A stretch of DNA of 44,085 nt from an uncultured Bacteroidales bacterium (lineage in GTDB: Bacteria; Bacteroidota; Bacteroidia; Bacteroidales; Bacteroidaceae): the NCBI GenBank assembly GCA_902768605.1, contig CACXLY010000020.1, positions 1 through 44,085 of the forward strand, written 5' to 3'. This document shows positions 23,495 to 32,621 of this stretch, in pieces. Every line of letters begins with the position of its first letter. Within the stretch, counting starts at the first letter, position 1. Both the position numbers and the translations under genes were made by a program. The notes under the pieces were generated by a model. That model saw only the letters and a list, made by a program, of their open reading frames with translations. It had not been told where the DNA came from and did not search any database.

Positions 23495-23552
23495 TTTGGG
23501 GTCCCCAAGTGCCGGAGACCCCAAAACAAGCCGTCAGAGAGCGCGTCTCTGA
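23495..23552 (-). terminator. Tandem hairpins downstream of the esterase gene
   Basis: Stems TTTGGGGTC/GACCCCAAA (23495-23503 with 23517-23525) and TCAGAGA/TCTCTGA (23534-23552). Reading on the minus strand they follow the esterase stop, and the proximal stem is followed by CGGCTTGTTTT. A terminator is the likely role. Confidence 0.6.
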
Positions 23553-23570
23553 GAAAAAGAATTACAAAAG

Positions 23571-24722
<1,152 letters not shown>

Positions 24723-24746
24723 TTAATTATTTGGTTTGTTACAATT

Positions 24747-24910
24747 GTCCGTCGTCCGCCGGCTGTAGTCCCCCCGTCCGTTATCTGTTGTCAGTTGTCG
24801 GTTGTCTGCAGTCCGTAGTCTTTCCCTTATTTTGTCCGTTGTCGGTTGTCTGCAGTCCGTTGTCTTTCTCTTATTTTGTCCGTTGTCGGTTGTCTGCAGT
24901 CCGTTGTCGG
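24747..24910. repeat. Long 7-bp array (TCCGTTG) with 44-bp higher-order period
   Basis: Units TCCGTTG, TCGGTTG, TCTGCAG and TCCGTAG repeat, and blocks beginning TTATTTTGTCCG recur at 24827 and 24871, exactly 44 bp apart. It fills most of the 305-bp divergent gap 24717-25021 between the esterase and GH78. The rest is AT-rich and contains a weak -7-like TTACTTTG at 24986-24993 for GH78. Confidence 0.88.
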
Positions 24911-25021
24911 TGCTTTGTTTTTCAAATCTCTACGCAAAATTAAGTATTTTTTTGGCAAACGCTTTCATATTTGCGAAAAAAAGTGTTACTTTGTGTCGCA
25001 TATCATATAAAATAAGGTATT

Positions 25022-27808
25022 ATGAGACGAATTGTTGCCCCATTTCTGGCATTATTCATGATAATTCAAGGTGCTATGGGAAGTGACCTGACAGGTTTCC
25101 GCGTCTGTCGCATGACGGAGCCCGCGGGCATCCTACGCACAGCGCAGTTCTCCTGGCAAACGACGAGCAAGGAGCCCAATGTGCAGCAGATGTCGTACCG
25201 AATACGTGTGGCGACGTCGAGGGACGAGTTGAAGGCAGGCCGCAATCTGCTTTGGGACAGCGAGCAGACCAGTTCCGACGAGAGCGTCAACATCCCGTAT
25301 CAGGGCCGTCGACTGCCCTACGCAAGCCGCATCTACTGGCAGGTGGAGGTCTGGCTCAACACGGAGGAGCACCTCACAAGTCCCGTGCAAAGCTTCCTGA
25401 CAGGACTCCAGCAGTTTGACAACAGGGCGCAATGGATTGGCCAAGACGATGCCGACCGCATCATCACCGATGACAACAAGAGCCGCGACCTGCCGGCACG
25501 CTACCTGCGACGGGCATTCAACGTCGATGGCAAGGTGTCGCGAGCCACACTCTATATCAGCGGAATGGGCTACGGCCGCACTTACATCAACGGACGCCCT
25601 GTCAGCAAAGACGTCTTCGGAACACTACAGACCGACTACTCCAAGACGGTGTATTACAACACGTACGACGTCACGTCGCTCGTCCATAAAGGGAGCAACG
25701 CCATCGGCACCGTGTTGGGAAACGGCTACGTACTGGGATTCAACTCCGGCTGCACGTCATACGGCCTGCCCCGCCTCAAGGCGCAGCTCGTCGTCGAAAC
25801 CGTCAAGGACACGCTTACCATCGTATCGGACGGCAATTGGAAGGTGACGACGCACGGCCCCATACAGCGCAACCACCTCTGGAACGGCGAACGCTACGAG
25901 GCTTCCCTCGAGATGAAGGACTGGACGACACCTTATTTCGACGACAGCCGCTGGCAACAGGCGCAGTCGCTCAAGGCGCCGGAGGGCATCGAGCAACCGC
26001 AGCCGTGCCCCGGCATGCAAGTACAGAAGGAGCTGCGCCCCAAGAGCGTGCGGCGAACGCCTGACGGCCGCTTCATCATCGACATGGGTCAGAACATGGT
26101 GGGCCAGCTGAGGGTCCGCCTCACGGGAAAGCAGGGCGTGCCCGTCGTCATACGTTACGCCGAGATTCTCGACCCGAAGAATCCCGACCAGCTTTTCGTG
26201 GCCAACCTGCGCTCTGCCAAATGCACCGACACCTACATCCCGTCGGCCGACGGCACGTTTACCTATCAGCCGCAGCTCACTTACCAAGGCTTCCGCTTCG
26301 TCGAGATAAGCGGAATAGACAGGCAACCTAAGCCGAAGGACATCGCCGGCTGTGTCATCTACGACCGCATGGCGGACCAAGGCACCTTCCATTGTGATAA
26401 CGAGCTCCTCAACAAGCTGCACGAGAACGCTTATTGGGGCATAATCGGCAACTATCATGGCATGCCGACGGACTGCCCGCAACGCGACGAACGCATGGGC
26501 TGGTTAGGTGACCATGCCATGGGTTGCTTCGGGGAGAACCTCCTCCTTGATAACGGGGAACTGTACTACAAGTGGTTGCAGGACGTCTGGGACACGCAGG
26601 ACGCCGACGGCATGATAGCCGACGTGGCGCCGGGCTTCTGGGTGATTCGCAACAAGGATGTGGCGTGGGGAGCCCTCTCCGTGTATGCCACGTACATGCT
26701 TTACCGCAGATACAACGACGTCAATGCTGTGCAGAAGTATTACCCCTTCTTGCAGAGCTACATGAATTACTTGGACCGCCACCTCGAGGATGGTCTCGTG
26801 ACGACGAACGCCTACGGGGACTGGTGCATGCCGCCCGAGAGGGCCGACCTCATCCACAGCGAGGACCCGGCCCGCAAGACGGATGGCAAGCTCATCTCCA
26901 CCGCCATGTACTACAGCATGCTTACCATGATGGGGCAGCTTGCCATGCAACTGGGCATGGAGGGCGAAATGATGGCTTACGACAACCGCCAGCAGAAGCT
27001 CAAGGAGGCATACAATCGCCACTTCTATCATCCCGAGACGGGAAGCTACTCGAATAACACGGTGACGGCCAACCTCCTGTCGCTCGAGTTCGGCCTCGTG
27101 CCGGAGGGCGAGGAGGAGAAAGTGCTGCAGAACATCGTCGACGTGACGAGCGGCACGTATCGCGACCACATCAGCTGCGGCGTGATAGGCATGCAGCACC
27201 TCATGACGTGCCTGACGCGCACCGGTCACCTCGACCAGGCCATGCGCATCATTCTGCAGAAGGACTATCCCAGCTTCGGTTACATGATAGAGCACGACGC
27301 GACGACCATCTGGGAGCTTTGGAACGGCGACACGGCCGACCCGGCAATGAACAGCGGCAACCACGTCATGCTGCTGGGCGACGTACTGGTATGGATGTAC
27401 GGCGACTTGGCAGGCATACGCCAATCGACGCGTAGCAGGGCCTACAAGGAGCTGGAGATGTACCTCAGCATGCCCGACGAGCTGAACCACGTCTGCGCAA
27501 CCCACGACACGCCCTACGGCAAGGTGAAAAGCGAGTGGCAGCGTACGGAGGAGGGCATCACGTGGGAGGTGGAGATACCCGCCAACACGTCGGCCCGCAT
27601 CCATGTGCCCGACGGCTACACCATCCAGGGTATGCCGAGCCTGCGCTGGGCGAGTGCCGAGGTGGAGGGAAGCAATCTGTGCCTCACCGTCGGCTCTGGC
27701 AAGTACACCATCAAAGCGCAGAAGACGTTCACGGCTCCTGCACCAACGCTTTTGCGACGCGTGACGGAGACCATCCTGAGCATTCCCGAGTACCTGAAGA
27801 ACCTGTAG
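25022..27808 (+). CDS. Alpha-L-rhamnosidase, GH78
   Basis: A 928-residue secreted glycoside hydrolase that removes terminal alpha-L-rhamnose from plant glycans or glycosides. It has a signal peptide (MRRIVAPFLALFMIIQGAMG), an N-terminal Fn3-like domain, beta-sandwich domains (ARYLRRAFNVDGKVSRATLY, GYVLGFNSGCTSYG), the (alpha/alpha)6 barrel and a C-terminal beta domain. The catalytic region is intact: TDCPQRDERMGWLGD, with the general acid expected at Glu490, and TIWELWNGD, with the base expected at Glu765. Family rules give these assignments. It is followed by a 7-bp array and the WYL-like regulator. Confidence 0.94.
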   Translation: MRRIVAPFLALFMIIQGAMGSDLTGFRVCRMTEPAGILRTAQFSWQTTSKEPNVQQMSYRIRVATSRDELKAGRNLLWDSEQTSSDESVNIPYQGRRLPYASRIYWQVEVWLNTEEHLTSPVQSFLTGLQQFDNRAQWIGQDDADRIITDDNKSRDLPARYLRRAFNVDGKVSRATLYISGMGYGRTYINGRPVSKDVFGTLQTDYSKTVYYNTYDVTSLVHKGSNAIGTVLGNGYVLGFNSGCTSYGLPRLKAQLVVETVKDTLTIVSDGNWKVTTHGPIQRNHLWNGERYEASLEMKDWTTPYFDDSRWQQAQSLKAPEGIEQPQPCPGMQVQKELRPKSVRRTPDGRFIIDMGQNMVGQLRVRLTGKQGVPVVIRYAEILDPKNPDQLFVANLRSAKCTDTYIPSADGTFTYQPQLTYQGFRFVEISGIDRQPKPKDIAGCVIYDRMADQGTFHCDNELLNKLHENAYWGIIGNYHGMPTDCPQRDERMGWLGDHAMGCFGENLLLDNGELYYKWLQDVWDTQDADGMIADVAPGFWVIRNKDVAWGALSVYATYMLYRRYNDVNAVQKYYPFLQSYMNYLDRHLEDGLVTTNAYGDWCMPPERADLIHSEDPARKTDGKLISTAMYYSMLTMMGQLAMQLGMEGEMMAYDNRQQKLKEAYNRHFYHPETGSYSNNTVTANLLSLEFGLVPEGEEEKVLQNIVDVTSGTYRDHISCGVIGMQHLMTCLTRTGHLDQAMRIILQKDYPSFGYMIEHDATTIWELWNGDTADPAMNSGNHVMLLGDVLVWMYGDLAGIRQSTRSRAYKELEMYLSMPDELNHVCATHDTPYGKVKSEWQRTEEGITWEVEIPANTSARIHVPDGYTIQGMPSLRWASAEVEGSNLCLTVGSGKYTIKAQKTFTAPAPTLLRRVTETILSIPEYLKNL

Positions 27809-27812
27809 GAGC

Positions 27813-27847
27813 AGTTCATAGTGCATAGTGCATAGTTCATAGTTAAA
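27813..27847. repeat. 7-bp array (AGTTCAT/AGTGCAT) after GH78
   Basis: AGTTCAT, AGTGCAT, AGTGCAT, AGTTCAT and AGTTAAA begin 5 bp after the GH78 stop codon. Same unit as 104-131. Confidence 0.9.
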
Positions 27848-27890
27848 TGTGACACGAAACGACTTTACGACCAAATAACTATACGACAAG

Positions 27891-28571
27891 ATGATACAGA
27901 ACGACCTTCAACGCCTTCGTTGGATGATTCTCGACGAAGCCCTTCGCGACCCTGAAATGGAGTATTTCATGGGCGAACGTACCAAAACTAACGAGACTGG
28001 CAATACGAGGAGCCTGATTCACTACGTCAACCAGCGCCTCAAAGCTGTCAACCGCGACTTCAAGTGCAGTAAGCGCATGCTGCAGAACGACGTGGCCTAC
28101 TTCGTGCAAAAGGGCGCGAAGCTGGAGCCCCGCTTCCGCCGCGGCCACAAGCGCATCTTGCGCTACATCAACCTCGACTGGAAGAACCCGCTCCTGAAGG
28201 CAGCCTCCTTCCTCCGCTACGACAGCGCCCCGGCCGTGGCTCCCGTCCTGCCCGACGGCCCCGCTACGCCCGTCACCATCCGCATCACGGCGGGCGAGGA
28301 GGCGGTTCGCAACAAGCTGGGCAATCCCGAAGTACTGCAGCGCAGCACGGACAGCAAGACGAACTCCGTCACCGTGCAGGTGGAGCTCCCCCTGAGCAAA
28401 GAGCTCGAGAATCTCCTCCTCTCGATGGGCACCGACGTTGAGGTACTGGCGCCCGAGAACCTGCGCGACGACATCCGTCAGACCATCACGGCCCTGCAGA
28501 AGCTATATAAGAAGGACACCGCCTCGACGCGCAAGAACGTGCAGGGCGACCTGTTCGAAGGGATGTTCTGA
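27891..28571 (+). CDS. WYL-regulator-like protein lacking the WYL core
   Basis: A 226-residue protein. Its N-terminal ~90 residues resemble the DNA-binding part of Bacteroidetes WYL regulators (RLRWMILDEALRD, TRSLIHYVNQRLKAVNRDF, CSKRMLQNDVAYF). Its C-terminal ~90 residues resemble the WCX extension of the same family (VTIRITAGEEAVRNKLGNPE, VTVQVELPLSKELENLLLSMG, VEVLAPENLRDDIRQTI). Between them is a Pro/Ala-rich linker where the ligand-binding WYL domain should be. WYL proteins are normally about 300 residues or more. It is uninterrupted by stops, so it looks like a stable shortened form rather than a pseudogene. Its position between GH78 and GH2 suggests local control of glycan genes, which is inference. 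Confidence 0.6.
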   Translation: MIQNDLQRLRWMILDEALRDPEMEYFMGERTKTNETGNTRSLIHYVNQRLKAVNRDFKCSKRMLQNDVAYFVQKGAKLEPRFRRGHKRILRYINLDWKNPLLKAASFLRYDSAPAVAPVLPDGPATPVTIRITAGEEAVRNKLGNPEVLQRSTDSKTNSVTVQVELPLSKELENLLLSMGTDVEVLAPENLRDDIRQTITALQKLYKKDTASTRKNVQGDLFEGMF

Positions 28572-28585
28572 CGCGAGGGGGAGTT

Positions 28586-28662
28586 TGCAAGTTCATGTAC
28601 TTGCAATTGCTTTGTCGCGATGCAGCAATTGCTTTGTCGCGATGCAGCAAGCAACCCCACGT
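28586..28662. repeat. 22-bp-period array between the WYL-like gene and GH2
   Basis: It opens with GCAAGTTCATGTACTTGCAA, then two exact units at 28603-28624 and 28625-28646 (each GCAATTGC plus TTTGTCGCGATGCA). It runs into CCCCACGTGTGG, which resembles the array at 23286. The units are the reverse complement of those at 38976-38997. Confidence 0.9.
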
Positions 28663-28722
28663 GTGGCGTCGGCCGCCGCATCACGGCGGGCACGCCGACC
28701 CTCCGCGTAGGACGGACTGAGA

Positions 28723-28740
28723 CTATACATTATATAATAT
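28723..28740. promoter_or_regulatory. AT-rich leader motif upstream of GH2
   Basis: CTATACATTATATAATAT, 16 bp before the GH2 ATG. The reverse complement is nearly the motif ATATATAATGTATAG at 34722-34736, which also directly precedes a start codon. A promoter or leader role is only suggested by position. Confidence 0.35.
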
Positions 28741-28756
28741 AATAAATACAGACGAA

Positions 28757-30592
28757 ATGAAACACATCAGCAAGCTGCTCATGGCAGCATTCCTGTTGCT
28801 CGGATTGAGCAGCACAGTAAAGGCTGCGGACCTGCCCCGCAGCGAGTATCCGCGTCCGCAGTTCGAACGTGCCGACTGGGTCAACCTGAACGGCACCTGG
28901 ACGTATAGCTTCGACTTCGGCCAGACGGGCGCCGAGAAGGGCTGGCGCGACAGCAAGGGCTTCGACGGCAAGATCACCGTCCCCTTCTGCCCCGAGAGCA
29001 GCCTCTCGGGAGTGAAGCACACCGACTTCATCCCATGTATCTGGTACCAGCGCACCCTCAGCATTCCGGCAGGCTGGGCTGACAAGAACGTCCTGCTCAA
29101 CTTCGGGGCTGTCGACTACGACGCTACAATCTACATCGACGGAAAGAAAGTGTTCCGCCACTGCGGCACAGGCAACTCCTTCTCCGTCGACATCACAAAG
29201 TACGTGAAAGCCGGCGGCAGCGCCAACCTCGTCGTGATGGTCAAGGACAACCTTCGCGGCGGAAAGCAGCCCGGCGGCAAACAGAGCACCCAGCTCAACA
29301 GCGCCGGCTGCAGCTACACCCGCGTGACGGGCATCTGGCAGACCGTATGGATGGAGGCCGTCAACCCGATGGCACTCAAGCGCGTATTCGCTACGCCCGA
29401 CGTCGACCAGCAACAGCTCGTCGTCCGCCCCGAGTTCTACGAGGAGGGCAATGGCAATACGCTGACCGTCCAGGTGCTTGACGGCAAGAAGGTCGTCTCG
29501 ACGAAAACGGCTCCGGCTACCAACAACACCATCATCGTCCTGCCCATCAAGAACCCCAAGCTCTGGTGGCCCGAGGAGCCCAATCTCTACGACGTGACCT
29601 ATACGGTGCGCGACGCGAAGGGCGCCGTGCTGGACGAAGTGAAGTCCTATGCCGGCATGCGCAAGATCCACCTCGCAGGCGGATACTTCTACCTCAACAA
29701 CAAACCCTACTTCCAGCGCCTCGTGCTCGACCAGGGATACTATCCCGACGGCATCTGGACAGCACCCACCGACCAGGCCCTCCGCCACGACATCGAGATG
29801 AGTAAGGCTGTGGGCTTCAACGGCGCACGTCTGCATCAGAAAGTCTTCGAGGAGCGCTACTACTACTGGGCCGACAAGCTGGGCTACATCTGCTGGGGCG
29901 AGCAGGCCAGCTGGGGCTTGGACGTCAACAACGAAGAGGCCGTGCGCAACTTCCTCTCCGAATGGGCCGACGAGGTGGTGCGCGACCGCAACCATCCCTG
30001 TATCGTCACCTGGACGCCTCTGAACGAAACCTGGGGCGCACGCGACGGCGTCTATGTGCGCTTCATCAACGACCTCTACGAGATGACGAAAGCCATCGAC
30101 CCCACCCGGCCCGTCAATGACGCCAGCGGCGATGCGCACGTCAAGACCGACATCTGGAGCGTCCACGACTACAGCCGCGAGTACGAACGCCTCACCGAAA
30201 ACCACAACATCAAGCGCGGCGTAGAACCCTATCGCAACATGGGCGGCAAGGACTACCTCGCCAATTACAACGGACAGCCCTACATGCTGGATGAGTTCGG
30301 CGGACTCGGCTGGATACCGAAGGAGGACCGTGCCAACTCGTGGGGCTACGGCGCACAAATCGAGACCGAGGACGACTTCTTCAAGATTCTCGAGAAAGAG
30401 GTCGATGCCATCATCGCCAGCAAACACATCACCGCCTTCTGCTACACGCAAATCACCGACGTAGAGCAGGAAAAGAACGGCGTGTACTATTACGACCGCC
30501 GTCCCAAGTTCGATGCAGCCAAGTGGAAAGCTATCTTCGAGAAGATCCCCTCCATTATCGAGAACCCGCAGGACCTGAGCGGATGGAAGTAA
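28757..30592 (+). CDS. Secreted GH2 glycoside hydrolase
   Basis: A 611-residue retaining glycosidase of GH2 (beta-galactosidase/beta-glucuronidase clan) with signal peptide MKHISKLLMAAFLLLGLSSTVKAA. The sugar-binding sandwich domain (residues about 35-210, ADWVNLNGTWTYSFDFG, FNLRGGKQPGGKQ-like loop), an Ig-like domain (about 210-310) and a TIM barrel are all present. The acid/base is Glu424 in WTPLNETWG and the nucleophile is Glu513 in YMLDEFGGLGW. At 611 residues it is a short GH2 with no C-terminal accessory domains. The substrate cannot be decided; neighbouring GH78 and GH51 favour pectic side chains. Confidence 0.93.
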   Translation: MKHISKLLMAAFLLLGLSSTVKAADLPRSEYPRPQFERADWVNLNGTWTYSFDFGQTGAEKGWRDSKGFDGKITVPFCPESSLSGVKHTDFIPCIWYQRTLSIPAGWADKNVLLNFGAVDYDATIYIDGKKVFRHCGTGNSFSVDITKYVKAGGSANLVVMVKDNLRGGKQPGGKQSTQLNSAGCSYTRVTGIWQTVWMEAVNPMALKRVFATPDVDQQQLVVRPEFYEEGNGNTLTVQVLDGKKVVSTKTAPATNNTIIVLPIKNPKLWWPEEPNLYDVTYTVRDAKGAVLDEVKSYAGMRKIHLAGGYFYLNNKPYFQRLVLDQGYYPDGIWTAPTDQALRHDIEMSKAVGFNGARLHQKVFEERYYYWADKLGYICWGEQASWGLDVNNEEAVRNFLSEWADEVVRDRNHPCIVTWTPLNETWGARDGVYVRFINDLYEMTKAIDPTRPVNDASGDAHVKTDIWSVHDYSREYERLTENHNIKRGVEPYRNMGGKDYLANYNGQPYMLDEFGGLGWIPKEDRANSWGYGAQIETEDDFFKILEKEVDAIIASKHITAFCYTQITDVEQEKNGVYYYDRRPKFDAAKWKAIFEKIPSIIENPQDLSGWK

Positions 30593-30599
30593 ATACAGC

Positions 30600-30627
30600 C
30601 CCCTCCCCGCTCCCCCTCTGTGGGAGT
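30600..30627. repeat. Palindromic element fragment after GH2
   Basis: A pyrimidine flank (CCCCTCCCCGCTC) followed by an imperfect stem with CTCTGTGGGAG, a degenerate intergenic member of the family inserted in OPT and amidase. Confidence 0.55.
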
Positions 30628-30634
30628 GCCCTTT

Positions 30635-30679
30635 CCCATTATGCCCATTAACCCCATTAACCCCATAAAACCCATTAAC
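30635..30679. repeat. 9-bp tandem repeat CCCATTAAC x5 abutting a start codon
   Basis: Five 9-mers (CCCATTATG, CCCATTAAC, CCCATTAAC, CCCATAAAA, CCCATTAAC) end exactly at the base before the ATG of the DUF1080 gene, so they form its ribosome-binding region. Confidence 0.9.
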
Positions 30680-31555
30680 ATGAAGAAATCAATCATCTAT
30701 GTTGCTGCGTTGGCAGCAATGTTCCTGGCTGCATGCTGCGGTCAGAAGAAGTGTAATTGCGACTGTGATGCCTGCAAGAACTGTGTCGAGAAACAAGACC
30801 CGAACGCTCCGCAGGACAGTGCCACCATCGTCGACAACGAGCAGTACGACCTCGCGAAACTGAAGGTCGATGCCGACGGCTACTATGTCCTCTACGACGG
30901 CACCAGCCTCGACGGATGGCGCGGTTACGGACAAGAGGCCGTGCCCACAAGCTGGGAGAGCGCCGACGGCTGCATCCACCTCGTAGGCTCTGGCACAGGC
31001 GAGGCACAAGTGGAAGGCGGAGGCGACCTCCTCTTTGCGCACAAGTTCAAGAACTTCACCTTTGAGTGCGAGTACAAGATCAGCAAGGGCGGCAACTCCG
31101 GTATCTTCTACCTGGCTCAGGAAGCCAAAGGCAAGGACGGCAACTACCTGCCAATCTGGCAGTCCTGTTCTGAGTACCAGGTGCTCGACAACGCTAACCA
31201 CGAGGATGCCAACCAGGGCAAGGACGGCAACCGTCAGGCTGCATCGCTCTACGACATGATTCCCGCCGTGCCCCAGAACGCAAAGCCTTATGGCGAGTGG
31301 AACACTGTAAAGATTCGCGTCTTCAAAGGCTCCGTTTGGCACTACCAGAACGGCGAGGAGGTGCTTGAGTACCACCTCTGGACTCCGAAGTGGAAGGAGA
31401 TGCTCGACGGCAGCAAGTTCTGCAAGGGCGGTGAGTTCCCGGCAGCCTACGACTTGATGATTGTCGAGGGACAGAAGGACGGCGGATACATCGCCTTCCA
31501 GGACCACGGCGACGACGTCTGGTATCGCAACGTCCGCATCAAGCTCGACGAATAA
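30680..31555 (+). CDS. DUF1080 (3-keto-disaccharide hydrolase-like) lipoprotein with Cys-rich N-terminus
   Basis: A 291-residue lipoprotein. The lipobox LAAC places the acylated Cys at residue 19. Residues about 60-290 form a concanavalin-like DUF1080 domain (GTSLDGWRGYG, FTFECEYKISKGGNSGIFY, EYQVLDNANHEDAN, GEWNTVKIRVFKGSVWHYQNG), found in enzymes acting on 3-keto-glycosides and in sugar-binding proteins. Immediately after the lipobox the mature N-terminus is unusually rich in Cys (residues 19, 20, 25, 27, 29, 32 and 35), within CCGQKKCNCDCDACKNC. That could bind metal or form disulfides and is not part of the standard family. The start is fixed by the lipoprotein signal; longer in-frame codons read through the 9-bp repeat. 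A strong terminator follows. Confidence 0.9.
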   Translation: MKKSIIYVAALAAMFLAACCGQKKCNCDCDACKNCVEKQDPNAPQDSATIVDNEQYDLAKLKVDADGYYVLYDGTSLDGWRGYGQEAVPTSWESADGCIHLVGSGTGEAQVEGGGDLLFAHKFKNFTFECEYKISKGGNSGIFYLAQEAKGKDGNYLPIWQSCSEYQVLDNANHEDANQGKDGNRQAASLYDMIPAVPQNAKPYGEWNTVKIRVFKGSVWHYQNGEEVLEYHLWTPKWKEMLDGSKFCKGGEFPAAYDLMIVEGQKDGGYIAFQDHGDDVWYRNVRIKLDE

Positions 31556-31584
31556 GCCTTCTCCTACCTTAAAGCTAACAACGA

Positions 31585-31616
31585 AAAGAGGCAAGCGACT
31601 GAATGCTTGCCTCTTT
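31585..31616. terminator. Bidirectional terminator after the DUF1080 gene
   Basis: A perfect 12-bp stem AAAGAGGCAAGC / GCTTGCCTCTTT with an 8-nt loop, followed by CTTGTTTT on the plus strand. It serves the convergent DUF1080 and BASS transporter genes. Confidence 0.85.
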
Positions 31617-31628
31617 CTTGTTTTCTGA

Positions 31629-32621
31629 TTAGGCTTTCCGCTCGTCCTGCCACGTGAAGAAGCCTGCCAGCAGAGTGCCCGAGATGCTGTGGTAGGCGCA
31701 TGAGATGGCGCACGGTATCACGGCGAGGGCTGCCGCGGGATTCATCGCAACGATGGCGGGAGAGGCAAAGAAATTGCGCGACAGCACAGTCGCCATGCCC
31801 GCATTCTGCATGCCGACCTCGATGGAAAGCGTGCGGCGCTTCGCCGTGTTGAATCCGAATGCCTTGCCCACGAGGTAGCCCAGCAGGTAGCCTGTGCCAT
31901 TGTGCAGGGTGACGACGGCAAGCGTCAGGGCAATCAACCGCAGTCCGTTGGCCTGGAGTTGTGGATGAACGGTGAAGATGACGCCTCCCACGATGCAGGC
32001 CAGGCAGAGGACGCTCACGCCGGGCATGATTTGCTGCAGTTGTCCGAAACTTTTCCTTCCGGAGAAGAAATAGTTGAAGAGGACGCCGAGCGTCACAGGA
32101 AGGAGCGTCACAAGCAGTATGTTCTGGAACATCCCCCACGCATCGACGTCTATCTCAGCACCTGCCAGCCAGAGCACGAGCAGTGGCGTCACGAAAGGCG
32201 ACAGCACGGTGCTCACCGTCGTCATGCCCACGCTGTACGCCACGTCGCCTTTGCAGAGAAAAGTCATGATGTTGCTGCTCACGCCGCCAGGGCAGCAGCC
32301 GACGAGGATGATGCCTGCCGTCATGAAGGGGTCGAGGTGGAAGAGGCGCGCCAGAAACCATGCCAAGAGCGGCATGATGGTATATTGCGCCACGCTCCCG
32401 ATGAGGATATCGACGGGCCGAGACAATAGGATGCGGAAGTCCTCAGTAGAGAGCGTGCAACCCATCGTCAGCATGATGAGGCCGAGAATGATGGAGGCAC
32501 GCTGCCCCTGCTGTACCCAGGCGAACGCGTCTGGCACGAAGAAGGCGATGACGGCAATAAGGATGATGAAGAGGCTCGTGTAGCGAGCCAGCCAGCGACT
32601 TATGGAAAGCAGGACGTTCAT
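31629..32621 (-). CDS. Bile acid:sodium symporter (BASS) family transporter
   Basis: A 330-residue inner-membrane protein with about ten helices of the SBF/BASS fold. Family blocks are LGLIMLTMGCTLSTEDF, VGCCPGGVSSNIMTFLCKGDVAYSVGMT, and RTLSIEVGMQNAGMATVLS before the final helices. BASS members carry bile acids, pantothenate, pyruvate or other organic anions with sodium. Its start overlaps the stop of GH51 by 4 bp (ATGA), so it is translated with the arabinofuranosidase. That coupling might reflect uptake of an organic anion linked to glycan use, but the substrate is unknown. Confidence 0.9.
   Translation of the reverse strand: MNVLLSISRWLARYTSLFIILIAVIAFFVPDAFAWVQQGQRASIILGLIMLTMGCTLSTEDFRILLSRPVDILIGSVAQYTIMPLLAWFLARLFHLDPFMTAGIILVGCCPGGVSSNIMTFLCKGDVAYSVGMTTVSTVLSPFVTPLLVLWLAGAEIDVDAWGMFQNILLVTLLPVTLGVLFNYFFSGRKSFGQLQQIMPGVSVLCLACIVGGVIFTVHPQLQANGLRLIALTLAVVTLHNGTGYLLGYLVGKAFGFNTAKRRTLSIEVGMQNAGMATVLSRNFFASPAIVAMNPAAALAVIPCAISCAYHSISGTLLAGFFTWQDERKA

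Noticed and set aside
27891..28571. Pseudogene of a WYL regulator
   Set aside because: The frame is open from ATG to stop, both halves look conserved and the linker is clean, so a stable short protein is more likely.
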